Of a DNA stretch of 64,000 bases, positions 27,125 to 38,800 are shown piece after piece (the stretch's first letter is position 1; the number at the start of each line of letters is the position of its first letter). The DNA is from Gyromitra esculenta (lineage: Eukaryota > Ascomycota > Pezizomycetes > Pezizales > Discinaceae), in NCBI GenBank assembly GCA_038503075.1, contig JBCAML010000020.1, positions 1 to 64,000 of the forward strand, given 5' to 3'. Made by a program: the position numbers and the translations under genes. The notes under the pieces are model-generated. The model saw nothing but the letters and a program-made list of their open reading frames with translations, made no database searches and was not told the origin of the DNA.

Positions 27125-27425
27125 AGGTTCTACAGTGGGTATACTTCAAGGCGAAGTATTGGCGATGTTTCACAGCGACAGCGAGAGTTCTGAGATAGAA
27201 CCGAGGTAGTATTTAAAGTAATACAGGTAGAAGTGAACGAGAACATTGCTTAAGGAAAGAAGAAGAAGAACAAGAACGACCAAAACCCAACACTTAAATA
27301 CCCCGCTTTCTTTGACAAAACCCATAACCGAAAATAACCGAACAACAAAGAGATTGTACAACCGTCCGAACAACAATACAGCCAACGACCAAACCACAAC
27401 TTGTTGCCTAAGTTAATCCATGAAA
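27125..27425 (-). mobile_element. LTR alpha, right piece
   Basis: Continues the LTR cut at 3121. It includes an ATACTTC/GAAGTAT hairpin, a GTTCT/AGAAC hairpin, a GTATT/AATAC hairpin, the GAACATTGCTTAAGG primer region and the TGAAA end. The TSD CTCAT follows at 27426-27430. Confidence 0.88.
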
Positions 27426-28343
27426 CTCATTCGGCCCATATTAACATACGGTATGAATGTTTTCACACCATCCGCCACCATCTTAAAAAAAATCGATCCC
27501 TTCTGGAACAACGTTCTCAAATGGATTACAAATTGCTTCTCCTCAACCAATATAGGAGCACTCACTCGAGAAGCCTCCTTACCTCCTACCCTCACGTACG
27601 CCCTCTATCTTCGCAGACGCCATGTTATTCGTATAGCCACCTTGCCTGTTCTCTTCAACCCAGCCTCCGCCCGCCTTCCCCCAAATTTTCAGGCTGACGG
27701 CAAACCCCTTCCCCTACTAAGGATCCACCTCAAAGGCCTCGGTGCTAGAAGACCCAGACCATGGAACTCCAATGCTAAAAGCCGGGTCCGACCTTTGATT
27801 ATTGACGCTCTTGCAAACGAAGCATGGAATTTTCTCCCTGCCAACTACTACCCCGGGGCACTTGGTCCTATCTTAAACAAACCAAACCCCAACCGCACAA
27901 TGATATTAGAAAACAGCAACAAAGCTATTCTATTTCAACTTATTAACGACTGGGACATGCTTCTCCCTAGACCTTCCTACTACAACTATCCTACCACCAC
28001 AACTCCACATCTTTTCATGAAATTCTCAAAATTCATGGCTGGTCGTATCCATCAAATGAGAGCTCACAAAAGCTATCTCGCCGCTCACACTTCCTGGTCA
28101 CACCCAGGTCCTACTACATGTCCTCTTTGTGGAGAGGGTGATCAAAATTTTTCGCACGCTATTTTACACTGGTTTGCCCTATTATCTGAAAGAAATTAAT
28201 TTATTCCCTTTTTAAATTCTATAGATGAAGACTCTTTAGTGTGGAATAACATTTCCTTTTTAATTGCTCTTGCAGAATTTATTTCGAAATCAAAAACAAA
28301 TTTTCCTATTAAATCAAATATCGACTTAATTAGTCTTTCATAA
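27426..28343 (+). pseudogene. LINE ORF2 C-terminal region
   Basis: Resumes the LINE frame interrupted at 3015. The residues after the TSD (LIRPILTYGMNVF) are typical of the LINE region after RT. A zinc-finger-like CPLCGEGDQNFSHAILHW (C-x2-C-x8-H) occurs near the end, as in the C-terminal finger of fungal LINE ORF2. An in-frame TAA at 28197-28199 is followed by 47 more sensible codons, ending in TAA at 28341-28343, so it looks like a nonsense mutation. No RNase H domain is visible. Confidence 0.82.
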
Positions 28344-28601
28344 TCTGGCTCTTCTGATATTTTATCATCAAAATCTGCTCATTCTATATCTTTTTTTACA
28401 TCTCTTCTAGACTTTTTTGAGTCAATGGAAAATTAATCGTCTCATGCTGGATTATTTATTGTTGGCTTTTGCTGCCGCTAGGGAAACTCTGGATTGAAAT
28501 TTTCAGTTATATTTACTTTGTTCATTTTATTTTTGGAGTGTTGGAGATCGTGGGTTTTGTTCACGCTATAACTTCAGTTGCATGTGGCATTCTTGTACCA
28601 G
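28344..28601 (+). other. LINE 3' untranslated region
   Basis: T-rich sequence after the ORF2 end, running to the ACCAG target site of the solo LTR. It resumes at 29012 and ends in an A-tail. Confidence 0.6.
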
Positions 28602-29011
28602 TCTCAAGGGGCGAGGTTTTTCCTTCAAGCTCTCAGGTATCCCCCGAGATGAGCAGTGCTACTTGAATGAAAAACTAAGCGACAAGAGTATTCACGAGGT
28701 TCCACAGGCTCTACGAGGTGATCAAGTATAGAGGACTCGATAGCGGCGACAGCATAAGGTTATGAGGTATAACCGAGGGTTGTATTGTAAAATACAAGAG
28801 TGTACGATAGAAGACGTTGCTTAAGAGAAGAAGAAGGAAAAGTACAACAAGAGGGGAAAACCCTTCGCTTATATACCAAGTTCCGATCCTTTCGATGACA
28901 AAGACATGACTCATTGTAACGGAAACCCACAGAAACACAAAGAACAATAACGAAACACCGCAACCATATACCCATACAACTAACGAACCAGCAAAACAAC
29001 CATCCATGAAA
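28602..29011 (-). mobile_element. Solo LTR in LINE 3' UTR
   Basis: 410 bp, TCTCAAGGGG...TGAAA, exact TSD ACCAG (28597-28601 and 29012-29016). It is the closest relative here of the element B LTR but keeps the terminal hairpin, whose outer stem is TTTTTC.TTCAAG/CTTGAA.GAAAAA and whose inner loop is TATCC (GGATA in sense). TATATAA and ACGTTGCTTAAG are present. Confidence 0.9.
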
Positions 29012-29050
29012 ACCAGATTCAAACAATGAAACAATGATTTAACAAAAAAA
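29012..29050 (+). other. LINE 3' end with poly(A) tail
   Basis: ATTCAAACAATGAAACAATG..., then AACAAAAAAAAA ending at about 29050. The A-run marks the 3' terminus of the non-LTR element, so the disrupted LINE spans at least 601-29050. Confidence 0.7.
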
Positions 29051-31253
29051 AATAGTGTTTCATTGGCACGCCATCCCCCAAGATACCGATATCGGTTCGG
29101 TCAATACATGTAGTCTCACCTGCTAATGGGGGTTGCTCGGGTCGATCTATCCGGCGTCCAAAGAGCCTCCATAAGCCTGTTTATATATGACTCCATAGGG
29201 AGTATACATACGGAGCTCTATTCCCGCTCTTCTATCCTCTCTTCTCTTCTGTGTTTTACTCGAGACCGAACATCACATATCTATTCATCACGCTCAACAG
29301 TTATAGCCGCATCGTATGAACACGAGTGATATTTCATGCATCACCGGAAAGGGCTTCCCATAGCCTTAAGATCTAGGATTAGGGTTTATTTATACACTTA
29401 CACTTTTATCCATTTCTAGATTTGTAACTAGGCAAATAATGCGCAAAGCTCCGCGACCAGTGTTCGTGTAAAACATAAATGAAGATGCTTGACAGCTGCA
29501 TGTACCCAGGAACCCACAAATGGCCAGAGCGTCCCAGAGAATTCAATGTTTTATACTATCTATGCTTTCCATCGCCTTCTACTGGTCTAGGTTCACCCAT
29601 AGTATTCGGCGACCGAGTACCCACCCCTTCCGCCCGTCCTTTCCAACGTGATACTTCTTGCTTGTAGGGCTTAAGTGGTTAGTTGCTACGTCCCGTACTC
29701 CGTTCTGACCCTCTTTGTCAATGCGTTCCTCCACAGGATCTTTTTACCTTCAACCTGCTCTTCCATTTCAATCTCGACCTTGCCATCCTAGCCCTTATAC
29801 GTGTTTTTGGGGTATCATTTCTGGCTGGGATGTGTGTCCATCTCAAAGCAGGTATCCGCTGGTTTCGGGGTCGGGGATGTGATGGAAGCCTTAGCTTGAT
29901 CGAGGCAATGAGATGTTATATCGATAGCAGTCTTGTTTCCCCTTTTCTCTAGTATCGCTATCTTGGCCTTGAGCTTGACAAATCTTTTCTCGATCACTTC
30001 TTGTCTGAGCTCTAGTTTTGTCTATTCTGTGATCAGTTTCACGTGCAGTGCTTCATGTTGGCGAATTCTGGTGTCAGCTTCCCCCAAAACATTATCAGTT
30101 CTCATCATGGATTCTGGCGTAAAAAATATTCTACATAGACCAAGATTACGATATAACGCCTCGTAGTCCAGCAAACCTATGCATCAAGATCACAATCTTT
30201 AAGATATGCAAAAGACCAGAGGAAGTATCATTCCGCGTAGATATAGAATTCTTATTGCCCCAGGTATACAACACCTCTTTCCGATAGATCCAGAGTTGCC
30301 ACTAGAGTGTGTAAGCCTAGGGACATGCGACTGTCTGTCAGTCTGCCGGCATTGGTCGGGACCTGGAAACCACCAAAGATGTTGGAATACTAGGCACGAG
30401 AGCAATCGATTGTTTATATCGCTCTTGCTACTTCTCTAGGGCCTGGCAGCACTCGCCTATATACTTAAGAGTACCCTCCTAGAATCCCGGATACCCGTGT
30501 GCTCGGGCCTATGTCTCTCACTAATCTCCACACTGAAGGTTAGAGCATGTCCTCGGATTTAAGAATTATTACAATGCCGATTACACGCACCCAACTCAGG
30601 CTTTATAGTTATAGTGATTCATATCTTGATCAACCTCAACTCTTGATATATACAGATCTATAGATGACCAATATTCTGCTGGTGTGAGCAGAAATAAAGC
30701 CTCAAGCGCCAAAATCACGTCTATGACCAGAATCTTCCAACTAGCTTTCAGTCTTGCCTAATATCCCCTTCTATGAGCATTAAAATCTTAGGGGCATGAT
30801 AACTGGGGGTTTTTTTTGCGAGGACTAAAGTCAACACGTGGTAATAGAAGCAAGAAAAAACGGCGATAGGTAACAAGCAGAGAGCAAACACCCGCTGCCC
30901 CATCGAGGGCGTCGAAAATGTGCATGAGGAGCTCATTGAGGAGACCCAAAAGTAACATTGCCGCGTTTAGCTAGAACTATAGAGAAGTAGTTAGTAGAAG
31001 CACGCCCCTTTCATTAAGTTGGTGAGGATAAGTTTATGTGTGCCCTTACTGTAAGTTTTTTCAGCTTGTTGACAGTGGTGCTCGTGCTATTCATGATCAA
31101 AGATGGCGAAAACACCTAACCCTAACCCTCGATGTAGCTTTGGCCACTCGATGGAGGTAGAACGTTTGCAGCTAGTGAATTACCGATAGCTACATGTTGC
31201 TATATTCTATGTCATTTCGAGGTACCTGTCATATCAAAGTGATTATCTACCGT
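29051..31253. other. Gene-poor spacer
   Basis: No complete gene recognised. A TATATATGA box around 29180 followed by a pyrimidine-rich stretch (29219-29260) has the look of an old promoter or LTR remnant, but no partner was found. A decayed coiled-coil frame on the minus strand (29815-30108) is listed separately. Confidence 0.4.
29815..30108 (-). pseudogene. Possible coiled-coil protein remnant
   Basis: Minus-strand frame from an ATG at 30108 to a stop at 29815 (98 codons) with one internal TAG. The reading RTDNVLGEADTRIRQHEALH, then KLELRQEVIEKRFVKLKAKI is rich in K, E and L at heptad-like spacing. CAG to TAG would explain the internal stop. I do not recognise a family, and chance is a real alternative. 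Confidence 0.25.
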
Positions 31254-31507
31254 GTTCTGCGCCCGCGCGAGACTGCGGTTGCGCGAGAACTGGACAAATG
31301 GAGAATAGAGTTGAACTTAGGAGTTAGGTTTGCTGTAGCTTCTCAGTCTCGTGAAGTCACTTGCCCACCAAAGACGACAGCCCCGACCGTCAGTCTACTA
31401 ATATGCCAGCAACGACAGATTGATAGCACTTGAATCCCTTGCCCATCGGTAACTACATACTCCACTATCTATTCTACATTCGTTTAGTTCTCGCGCGGGC
31501 GCAGAAC
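31254..31507. mobile_element. MITE-like inverted-repeat element (254 bp)
   Basis: Perfect 19-bp inverted termini at 31254-31272 and 31489-31507 (GTTCTGCGCCCGCGCGAGA). The similarity continues inward for about 30 more bases (ACT..AC.AATG.AGAATAG) if a 16-bp internal duplication in the left arm is allowed for. There is no coding capacity and no clear TSD. Confidence 0.55.
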
Positions 31508-31794
31508 ATGGTACCTAGGTCGCACAATTACGTGCCCTGCATTGGACAGATGAATAACAGACCCGGACTTAACTCCCTGGCTACTAGCGACGCTTCGGTT
31601 GTAAATACTATACTATATAGTACTCTATAACCTACAGCTATGAATCTCCGTCGCAATCCAACTCCTACAACATGCTGCAGTTATTAAGCGCCTATTCCAT
31701 AATTTGTTTGTCTCCAGAACTCCCCATCGCAGAGACTATTTCTCCCCTTTCAAGCAGGTCATATAACTAGGCACCGGTGTCCGTCCAATAGTTT

Positions 31795-32014
31795 AAAAGT
31801 ATCGGACGAGCCGGAAACCCTAACCCATACAGGTCTGGTCTGGGTCCACAGCCTTCACCAGCATACATGTAAGTTACCGTCATAGAAGACTGTATAACAG
31901 CGGAGAACGGTGTTTGTTTTCATTCCTAACTCACTTTGACTTGTACACTTACTTGCATGTATTCTTCACTTCTCCCGCGTATGGGTTAGGGTTTCCAACT
32001 TGCTCGATACTTTT
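31795..32014. mobile_element. Inverted-repeat element with telomere-like arms
   Basis: 36-nt arms at 31795-31830 and 31979-32014 match at about 31 positions when inverted, including a perfect 18-bp core (31813-31830 and 31979-31996) that contains AACCCTAACCC. A further inner match pairs ATACATG.AAGT (near 31863) with its complement (near 31950). It ends about 140 bp upstream of the ligase start codon, so it is either a MITE or part of that promoter. Confidence 0.5.
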
Positions 32015-32157
32015 GAAACCTCGGTACTTCCGGAAGTCCAGATGATAGGCGGGAACACAATCCCTATAAAATGCTATCTGGCATTTTACACTACCTAGGG
32101 ATCTTTCGCTGCTAATTCCCACGATCCCACGCACAAATCACCTCAATCACAGAAGCA

Positions 32158-34125
32158 ATGTCGATGGAACCGTTCTTCAGAGGCCCAGAGGCAGGGCCGC
32201 TATCCTCCAAGGATCTGATCTCTTGGATGTTCGACAATCAGCCGTATCATGGCGACAAAAAGGTCAGAAATACATTCCTGGCACAACCGCGCGAATCACT
32301 TGGTTGATGGGAGGCGAGTATGGAATATATAGATTTACATCGATGCCAGCGATCACTCGCGATTTATCACGTCCGCCATGGCGCAAACTTACATCCGAAA
32401 ACTCGCAAAGGGCCTTCAAGATGCCGGACTGGTAAAGGGGGATTGTGTTCTGGTGCACTCCTTTAACGATGTCAGTATGCTTTTATTGCGCGGCGTGATT
32501 CCATCATCGCCAAAAACTAACAGCCGAAGATCCTTTACTCGATGTTGGTGTTGGGTATCGTGGCCGCAGGTGGTATATTCACAGCTACTAATCCTGCATA
32601 CACCGCTCGAGAAATGTCGCATCATATCAGGGCCTCAGACGCAGTATTCATCATCACCGAGCCGGATCTACTCCCCACTGTTCTGGAAGTCAAGAATGAG
32701 CATGATTCAGCAATTAGAAATATCTGGATTTTCCACCCTCTCAAAGACCAGAAAGTGCCACCAGGGCAAAAGTCATGGACGGAATTGCTCGATAAAGGAG
32801 AGAGTGACTGGGTGCGCTTCGACGACGAAGTACAATCGCGAGAAACAACAGCATTCCGACTTTTCAGCAGTGGCACGACCGGTCTGCCAAAAGCGGTCGA
32901 CATCACCCATCGAAACCTCGTAGCGCAGCATCTGGCTGTCAATGAATTCAAACCCAAACCATACGAGGTACATCTCACCCACCCCCCATTTCTGCTTTTC
33001 TCCCCCCTAACATCGACACTGGAAACAGCCGATAGCAATAATTCCTCTCCCCATGTTCCATGTTGCCTGTGTCCCACACGCACATGTGGTCCTCCTCAAA
33101 GCTGGGCGCACAGCTTACATCCTCCGCCGGTTCGATCTCGAGTTGTATCTCTCTACTATCGAGCGCTATGGTATCAACGAGTTGGCTCTGGTGCCTCCCC
33201 TGGCCGTACTACTGGTGATGAGCCCGTTGACGAAAAAGTATTCGCTGCGGAAGATAAAAGTTGCTTTGATCGGAGCAGCGCCGCTAAGCAAGGATATCCA
33301 AGCACGATTAAAAGAGGTGATAAATCCGGTAGACAAACCGCTGGTTAACCAAGTATGGGGGATGACTGAGAGCACATGCATCGCTACCATGTTCCATGGC
33401 GGCGAGGATGACAATAGCGGAAGCGTGGGTCGATTATTGCCAAATCTCGAAGCCAAGTAAGTATCCGCATATCATCCCAGCGCCAAGTAGTGGGCTAATA
33501 GTCGCTAGATTGATCGATGATGAAGGCAGAGATATCAGTGCCTATGATACCCCTGGGGAAATCTGTATAAGGTATGCATCCCCTCCGATATACTAGGCCG
33601 CGGGACATGGCCACTAATCCCCGCATCTGCAGAGGCCCCACGATAGTCAAAGGCTACCACAAAGACCATACTACAAACGCCGCCGCCTACGATTCGGACG
33701 GTTTCTACCATACCGGTGATATCGCAGTCTGTGACTCGAAATCCAAGAAATGGTATATCGTCGACCGTAAGAAAGAGATCATTAAAGTCCGTGGCTTTCA
33801 AGTCGCTCCTCCTGAGCTCGAAGGAATTCTCCTTTCCCACCCTCAGATAATCGATGCGGCCGTCATCGGTGTGGTGCACGAGAAACACGGGAGCGAACTA
33901 CCGCGAGCGTATGTGGTGGCACGACTAGGGGAGGATGGAAAAGCGTTGGGAGAGGAAGATGTGAAAAAATGGGTGAATGAGAAAGTCGCGAGTTATAAAC
34001 GGCTGGAAGGCGGGGTGGTGTTTGTGGATGCGATTCCGAAAAACGCAAGTGGGAAAATACTAAAGAGGGTGCTGAGAGAGATGGCCGTGGTGGAGATAGC
34101 AGGGGACGTGAAGGCAAAGCTTTAA
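32158..34125 (+). CDS. ANL-family acyl-CoA / 4-coumarate-CoA ligase-like enzyme
   Basis: Six exons: 32158-32262, 32333-32470, 32530-32967, 33029-33456, 33509-33571, 33633-34125. The five introns are 52-70 bp, all GT..AG and phase-consistent, giving 554 residues, normal for the family. Motifs: P-loop SSGTTGLPK (194-202), VWGMTEST (326-333), YHTGD (416-420), DRKKEIIKVRG (435-445) and PKNASGKILKR with the catalytic lysine at 532. The enzyme adenylates a carboxylic acid with ATP and transfers it to CoA; the substrate cannot be told. The C-terminus AKL is a PTS1-type peroxisomal signal, suggesting import into peroxisomes. The 5' donors GTCAGA and GTCAGT of introns 1 and 2 are less common. The start is the first ATG in frame with the conserved N-terminus. 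Confidence 0.9.
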
Positions 34126-35345
34126 CTGTCCAACAGATGCTTGTTGGTACAGTACATGATAGTTACACGATATCGGTGGTGATTTTATTCTCTATAGGGA
34201 GTCCGGCAGTCACTTTAATCAAATTTGAGCATTTCAGCAACGAAGAAGCTATCAATATAAATAAGGAGATCAGTGGTCACCGACAAATTCCACTACATTT
34301 ACCGATTTGATTACCTACACTGGACCACTTTTTGCCCTGCTTCAAGCTAGTCCTACCTCTGGCTAGTTGCCAATCCAATCCTAACCCTACCATTTGCTTA
34401 ATATCCATGCCCATAAACCATTACTATAGCTACATGCAGACAATTTAGATGATTTGTTTTGGCGTTACTTTGATATCGATCCCTGTATTCTATAGCTAGA
34501 GTGTATTCCAAACCTCAAGGTATTTATTTAAGCTTAACACATGTATGTGGTGCTCTATGCATCAACTTGTTCTTAATTGAGAGCTAGCTGCACCCTATCA
34601 ACCTAGTAATAAGTCCCTTTGGTACCTAGCTTCGAATTTCGATCATTCACTAGGTTTCTGTATCATCTTCTAATTTCTGGCGGTAGTTTCTCTAAAGTGG
34701 TTGGCTAAAAACCGCGAAAATAGGCCTTTTTAGTGGTACCTAAAACGATACCAACAACCCCTAAATAGCATAAAGGCCTCTAAATAACCATAAATAGTCT
34801 AGAGAAGCCCCCCGGCCATTATTCATATACATCTTATTTATCTACTCCTTGTAAGGGCTCTCAGGGTAAAAAGCGTCTTAGATGATCTAGATCTGTTACC
34901 TGGTGAAATACGTTCCTTGATCGTGAGCTCGCTAGCTTACCTATAATTAGCAACTATAGCACCGGGAAGGGGGGGCGAAATTGGTATGGTATTCGTACAT
35001 CATTCTCATGAATGCGGGAGTAAATCGGTAGTGCTACAGAGTTCTCAAAGGTAATACGGTAGTCAATCCTAAGTTATTCCTACATGTACACTTTCCAACA
35101 ATACGGTACCAAAAACACCCCACTTCCCGGAACTGTATCTAAAGTATTACTTACCAATCAATTAAGCACGCCTAGCACATGTCTGTTAAATCTTAGACTC
35201 TCACTCCATTACCAAGTGCCTGAATATTTCACGCGCACGACCACTAGCAGTGCAACATACGTGTACCGTTGGTCTATCTCTACCCCCAAGGTTAATGAAT
35301 CAGGTAATGCATCATTTTTTACAGCAAAATATTTGTGTGGGTAAA

Positions 35346-35417
35346 GCATCAATAAATGAATCATTACTTTGTATGGGTCAGGCATCAATAAATGAATCAT
35401 TAATTTGTATGAGAAAA
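35346..35417. repeat. Two 36-bp tandem repeats
   Basis: Units starting GCATCAATAAATGAATCATT at 35346 and 35382, followed by A(C/A)TTTGTATG. A more diverged half unit precedes them (around 35297-35335). Confidence 0.7.
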
Positions 35418-35718
35418 CCATTGGGAAATGTGTATATTAGTAGTGGGTAAGGCATCTGGAAAGTCGTAATAAGGGAAATCCGATGCCTTACCATCCCTTT
35501 AACCTTCCTTTACCGTCCCTCTAACTGCCCTAAAAACTCGAAAAAAAAAACCATTTTAAAAAGTGAAGTTCTCATTGCTGGAGTTGAACCTTCACCCTTA
35601 AGGGTCCACATATGGATCATTAACCTCTAAGTAGATCTTGACCACCTACACTACTGATTTCTATGAGAGCTACTTGAAATGCTACTTTACATGCAGATGT
35701 GTGGGGTAATTTTTTGAG

Positions 35719-35845
35719 AAAGGCATCAGGAAAAGCATCAGATAAGGCATCGGACAAGGCATCAGGGAATGTGTACTTGGGAAAGGCATCGGGAAATGTG
35801 TACAGGAAAAGCATCAGCTAATGTGTAGGGCAATGCATCTCATGA
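35719..35845. repeat. Cluster of AAGGCATCAG-type short repeats
   Basis: At least seven copies of (A/G)GCATC(A/G)G(A/G) spaced about 10-20 bp, mixed with GAAATGTGTAC. AAAGTCGT and ATGCATCA motifs nearby recur at 62.6-63.3 kb, suggesting one decayed repeat family. Confidence 0.55.
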
Positions 35846-38800
35846 TGCTTTTCCAACAGACATACCCCTAAAGCACATTTATTAGCACATTACCCCAAGT
35901 TTTTTGTATGGGCAATGTGTAAATTGATTCATTACCTCGCGCTGTAGAGCATCATGTAACCTCCCCATGCCATTTTACCCGATCTTGGATTACTAGCAAG
36001 ATCTCAACTAACTGCATTAAGTTGGCTAAGATGCTGGGTGGGACGGCTGACTGCCGGTTCGACCCAGTGCGAAAATAACACAGCGATTGTACATGCAAGC
36101 TACAAGACACCGGAGCATTTCAGGATCCGAATCTTGATTTCAAGTCTGTCCGAACGCACTAGTAGTCCAGTGTGTCAGATGTGCTAGACGTATACTTCAG
36201 GTTATTGGAAATCAAACTAGTTCGGAAAAAAAAATCGTTTTGTGGGTTTGATCCGGGTCATGATCCAACGCAAGAATTCTGGTAGCTGTCCGAGGCTGTG
36301 GTGTATAATCCCTGATTAGCACCCTGTTTGCCTATTCTGCAGCTTCCAGTTGGTGCTTGTTAAAATGGCGACTTGGAGAGTTTCAGTTCGTTGTTTTTTA
36401 TTCATTAGGTACATTCAACCCAAAGGTTATGGTACGAATTTCAGTTCGAATTGAGTGATTGAATTATATCTCTAATAGTTATGAGTTCCCAAAACCGGCC
36501 TTGTCGGTTCCGGTTAGCACGTGAATCGCTTTAAGGGTCACGCTTGAGTACATGTAGTCACGCAAGACGTTGGAATTTACTTTCTTGGGTAGAGTTTTAG
36601 TAGAATCCCTGTTTCCATCCACGAGCGCAATCCCAACATCTTGATTACGTGACGAGAGGAACTATTGGTGATTTAACGCTAGCTATAGGCCATACGAGGA
36701 TCAGTCACTTATTCTACATTAGGTATATCTAAGCTGTGCTTCTTAAGCAAATCCGGTCTAAATAGCGTTTTTACGGCGGAACCCATTCACCTAACACTTA
36801 CATCAATCAATTTTACACATATTTATAACAAAAACTAACATAAACCTATAGAAATTATACTAAGCTGCAGCACAGCCAGCTCAGACCACTCCAGGGTACA
36901 ACCAAGGGCGATGCGATTGGATCTATGGAGATCAGCAATCGCAAAAAGCGATGAATACCGAGTTGCACATCAGATTTTCCAGTCCGGGATCTATCGCTTA
37001 CTTTAAGTACATGCAGCTTATTCCTTCCCTGGGTTCGCAATGCTGGTCTTTCTGGGAGTTTCTCACCTATGCATACGTGGTTTGCAATTGTAGTACGTAC
37101 CTGAGATTCATCCAAAAGGGGAAGATATTCCGAAACTTACAGATCACTGATTCGTATTTCATGGCTAATACGTCCGAGCCGCAACGGATCCAAACCACTT
37201 GAACCGGGAAAACGCTATCACGGAACGAGATTTAAATGCAGAGATCTGCTCTCTTACACCGTAAGGACTCGATAAATCGGCTGTCAAATCGAGGGATTAT
37301 TATCCAAGGTGTTTTGGCTTAGCCGATATCGGTTTAGTGGTGACCTAGATTTGGTTTAGATGGCCTTCGTCGCTGCGGTTGCCGCTCGGTCTTGCTTCAG
37401 CGGTTCAGCCTCAGAAATTTCCTTTCCTAGCCACGGAGTTCAACCCCGAAGGAAGACACGGTCCCTACCGAGGAAAAAATAAAGTTTGACTGAGGCGTTT
37501 CGCTTGGGTCAAACCGAACCTGGCAAGAAGAAGAAGTCTTGGCATCATAGAGAGGGACCAGCCTACCTATCGCCATTGGCTCTCATGCGACAAGACCTGC
37601 TAGAAGCTCTTCAGCTCTCGCATAGATTGTAACAGCGCACTGTGCCAGTGCTTGGCAGTTTGCTTTTGTGGACGAGCGCCTTTAATCTTAAAGCACTACT
37701 TATTTTATTTATTTTTATTCCGCCTGTTTGAATGGCGGGGTTAAACAAGCATAGGTACTCTACTATACCAGTTGACAGGTAGGCCCATGGGATTATTGCA
37801 GGCTCGAGAAAAGGGATGGTGCTGCTAAACTAGCTAACGATTGATTGGAAAAGAGGATTCGAAGCGGCTTTCGGCTTCACATGTTGCTGCCGAGAGCTTT
37901 ATAGCCAAACAAACGCCTCGTGGGCTTACTTGCGATTGCCAAATAGTAAGGCGCGATCACTGAAGAGCCACACACAGCAATGTATTCGGTGGCCCGTGCT
38001 TGTGTACGGGTTTCTCCGTCCACCAAAGCACAGTGCTCTCCAGAACAGAGGTTCAACATCTTATCCGAGTCCTGTCTTCTGGTTTTAGAAACGCAGAAAT
38101 AAGGATCTTTTGGCAGCCTAAAGATTATCCCGCTAAAGGTGAGGCGCTTGCACTCCTTGGTCAGGTTCTATGCAGCATGTTAGGGGGATATCTGCCTAGT
38201 TACATCGCCAGTTTTGAACTTTCTAATTTCAATCCACGGAAAGAAAACATAAGCTGTTAAAAGTTTCGATACGTGTATGATTGTGAATTAACAAATTAAT
38301 GTGTTACGATTCCATAAATTAACGCCACTTCATGAGCTAGCTGACCGGGGGCGGGAAATTAGATAGAATTGCCTTACGCCTTAAGTTTCTACTTAAGTTC
38401 TCAATTGTCATTCGGAGCTATGAATGAATCTTCCATAAATTGTGTGCTATTAAGAGAGTATTTGAACGTGCTATTGGGTGTCGTCGATATTTATCGGCCG
38501 ATGAAATATATTTAACAGGGTTCTGGTAAATCACCTCCTGATGGTATAGCACGATATGTTGACCTTGAGATGAAACTGTATGAAGTTGAAGTACAAATTT
38601 TTACATTGACTGGATTACGGTATATGGACGCTAGACAGCTAGTTCTCAACGTTGGCCCGCGAGGCGTTTTTGATATTTACAGCGTAACCAGACAATCTTA
38701 CAACTATACCTAGTCAATCCCTCTAGCACTCCGCGGAGGACTTTAAGAAAATATGTGGAGCTGTTATAATTAGCAAGAGAATAATTTAGTTGGGCGTATA

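Noticed and set aside
27401..27697. Plus-strand 98-codon frame overlapping the LINE 3' part
   Set aside because: It is a shadow of the LINE C-terminal frame, which has family-typical motifs.
1..29050. CRISPR array or other prokaryotic repeat system in the repeat-rich left part
   Set aside because: All repeats are explained by LTR copies with TSDs; no regularly spaced short repeats with unique spacers.
35575..35665. Possible tRNA on the minus strand (A-box TGGTCAAG, B-box GGTTCAACTCC, class-II spacing)
   Set aside because: The acceptor and T-arm stems do not pair and the anticodon stem is poor; at most a tRNA-derived relic.
36015..36075. Possible tRNA (TGGCTAAGATG and GGTTCGACCC)
   Set aside because: Box spacing is about ten bases too short and no cloverleaf forms.
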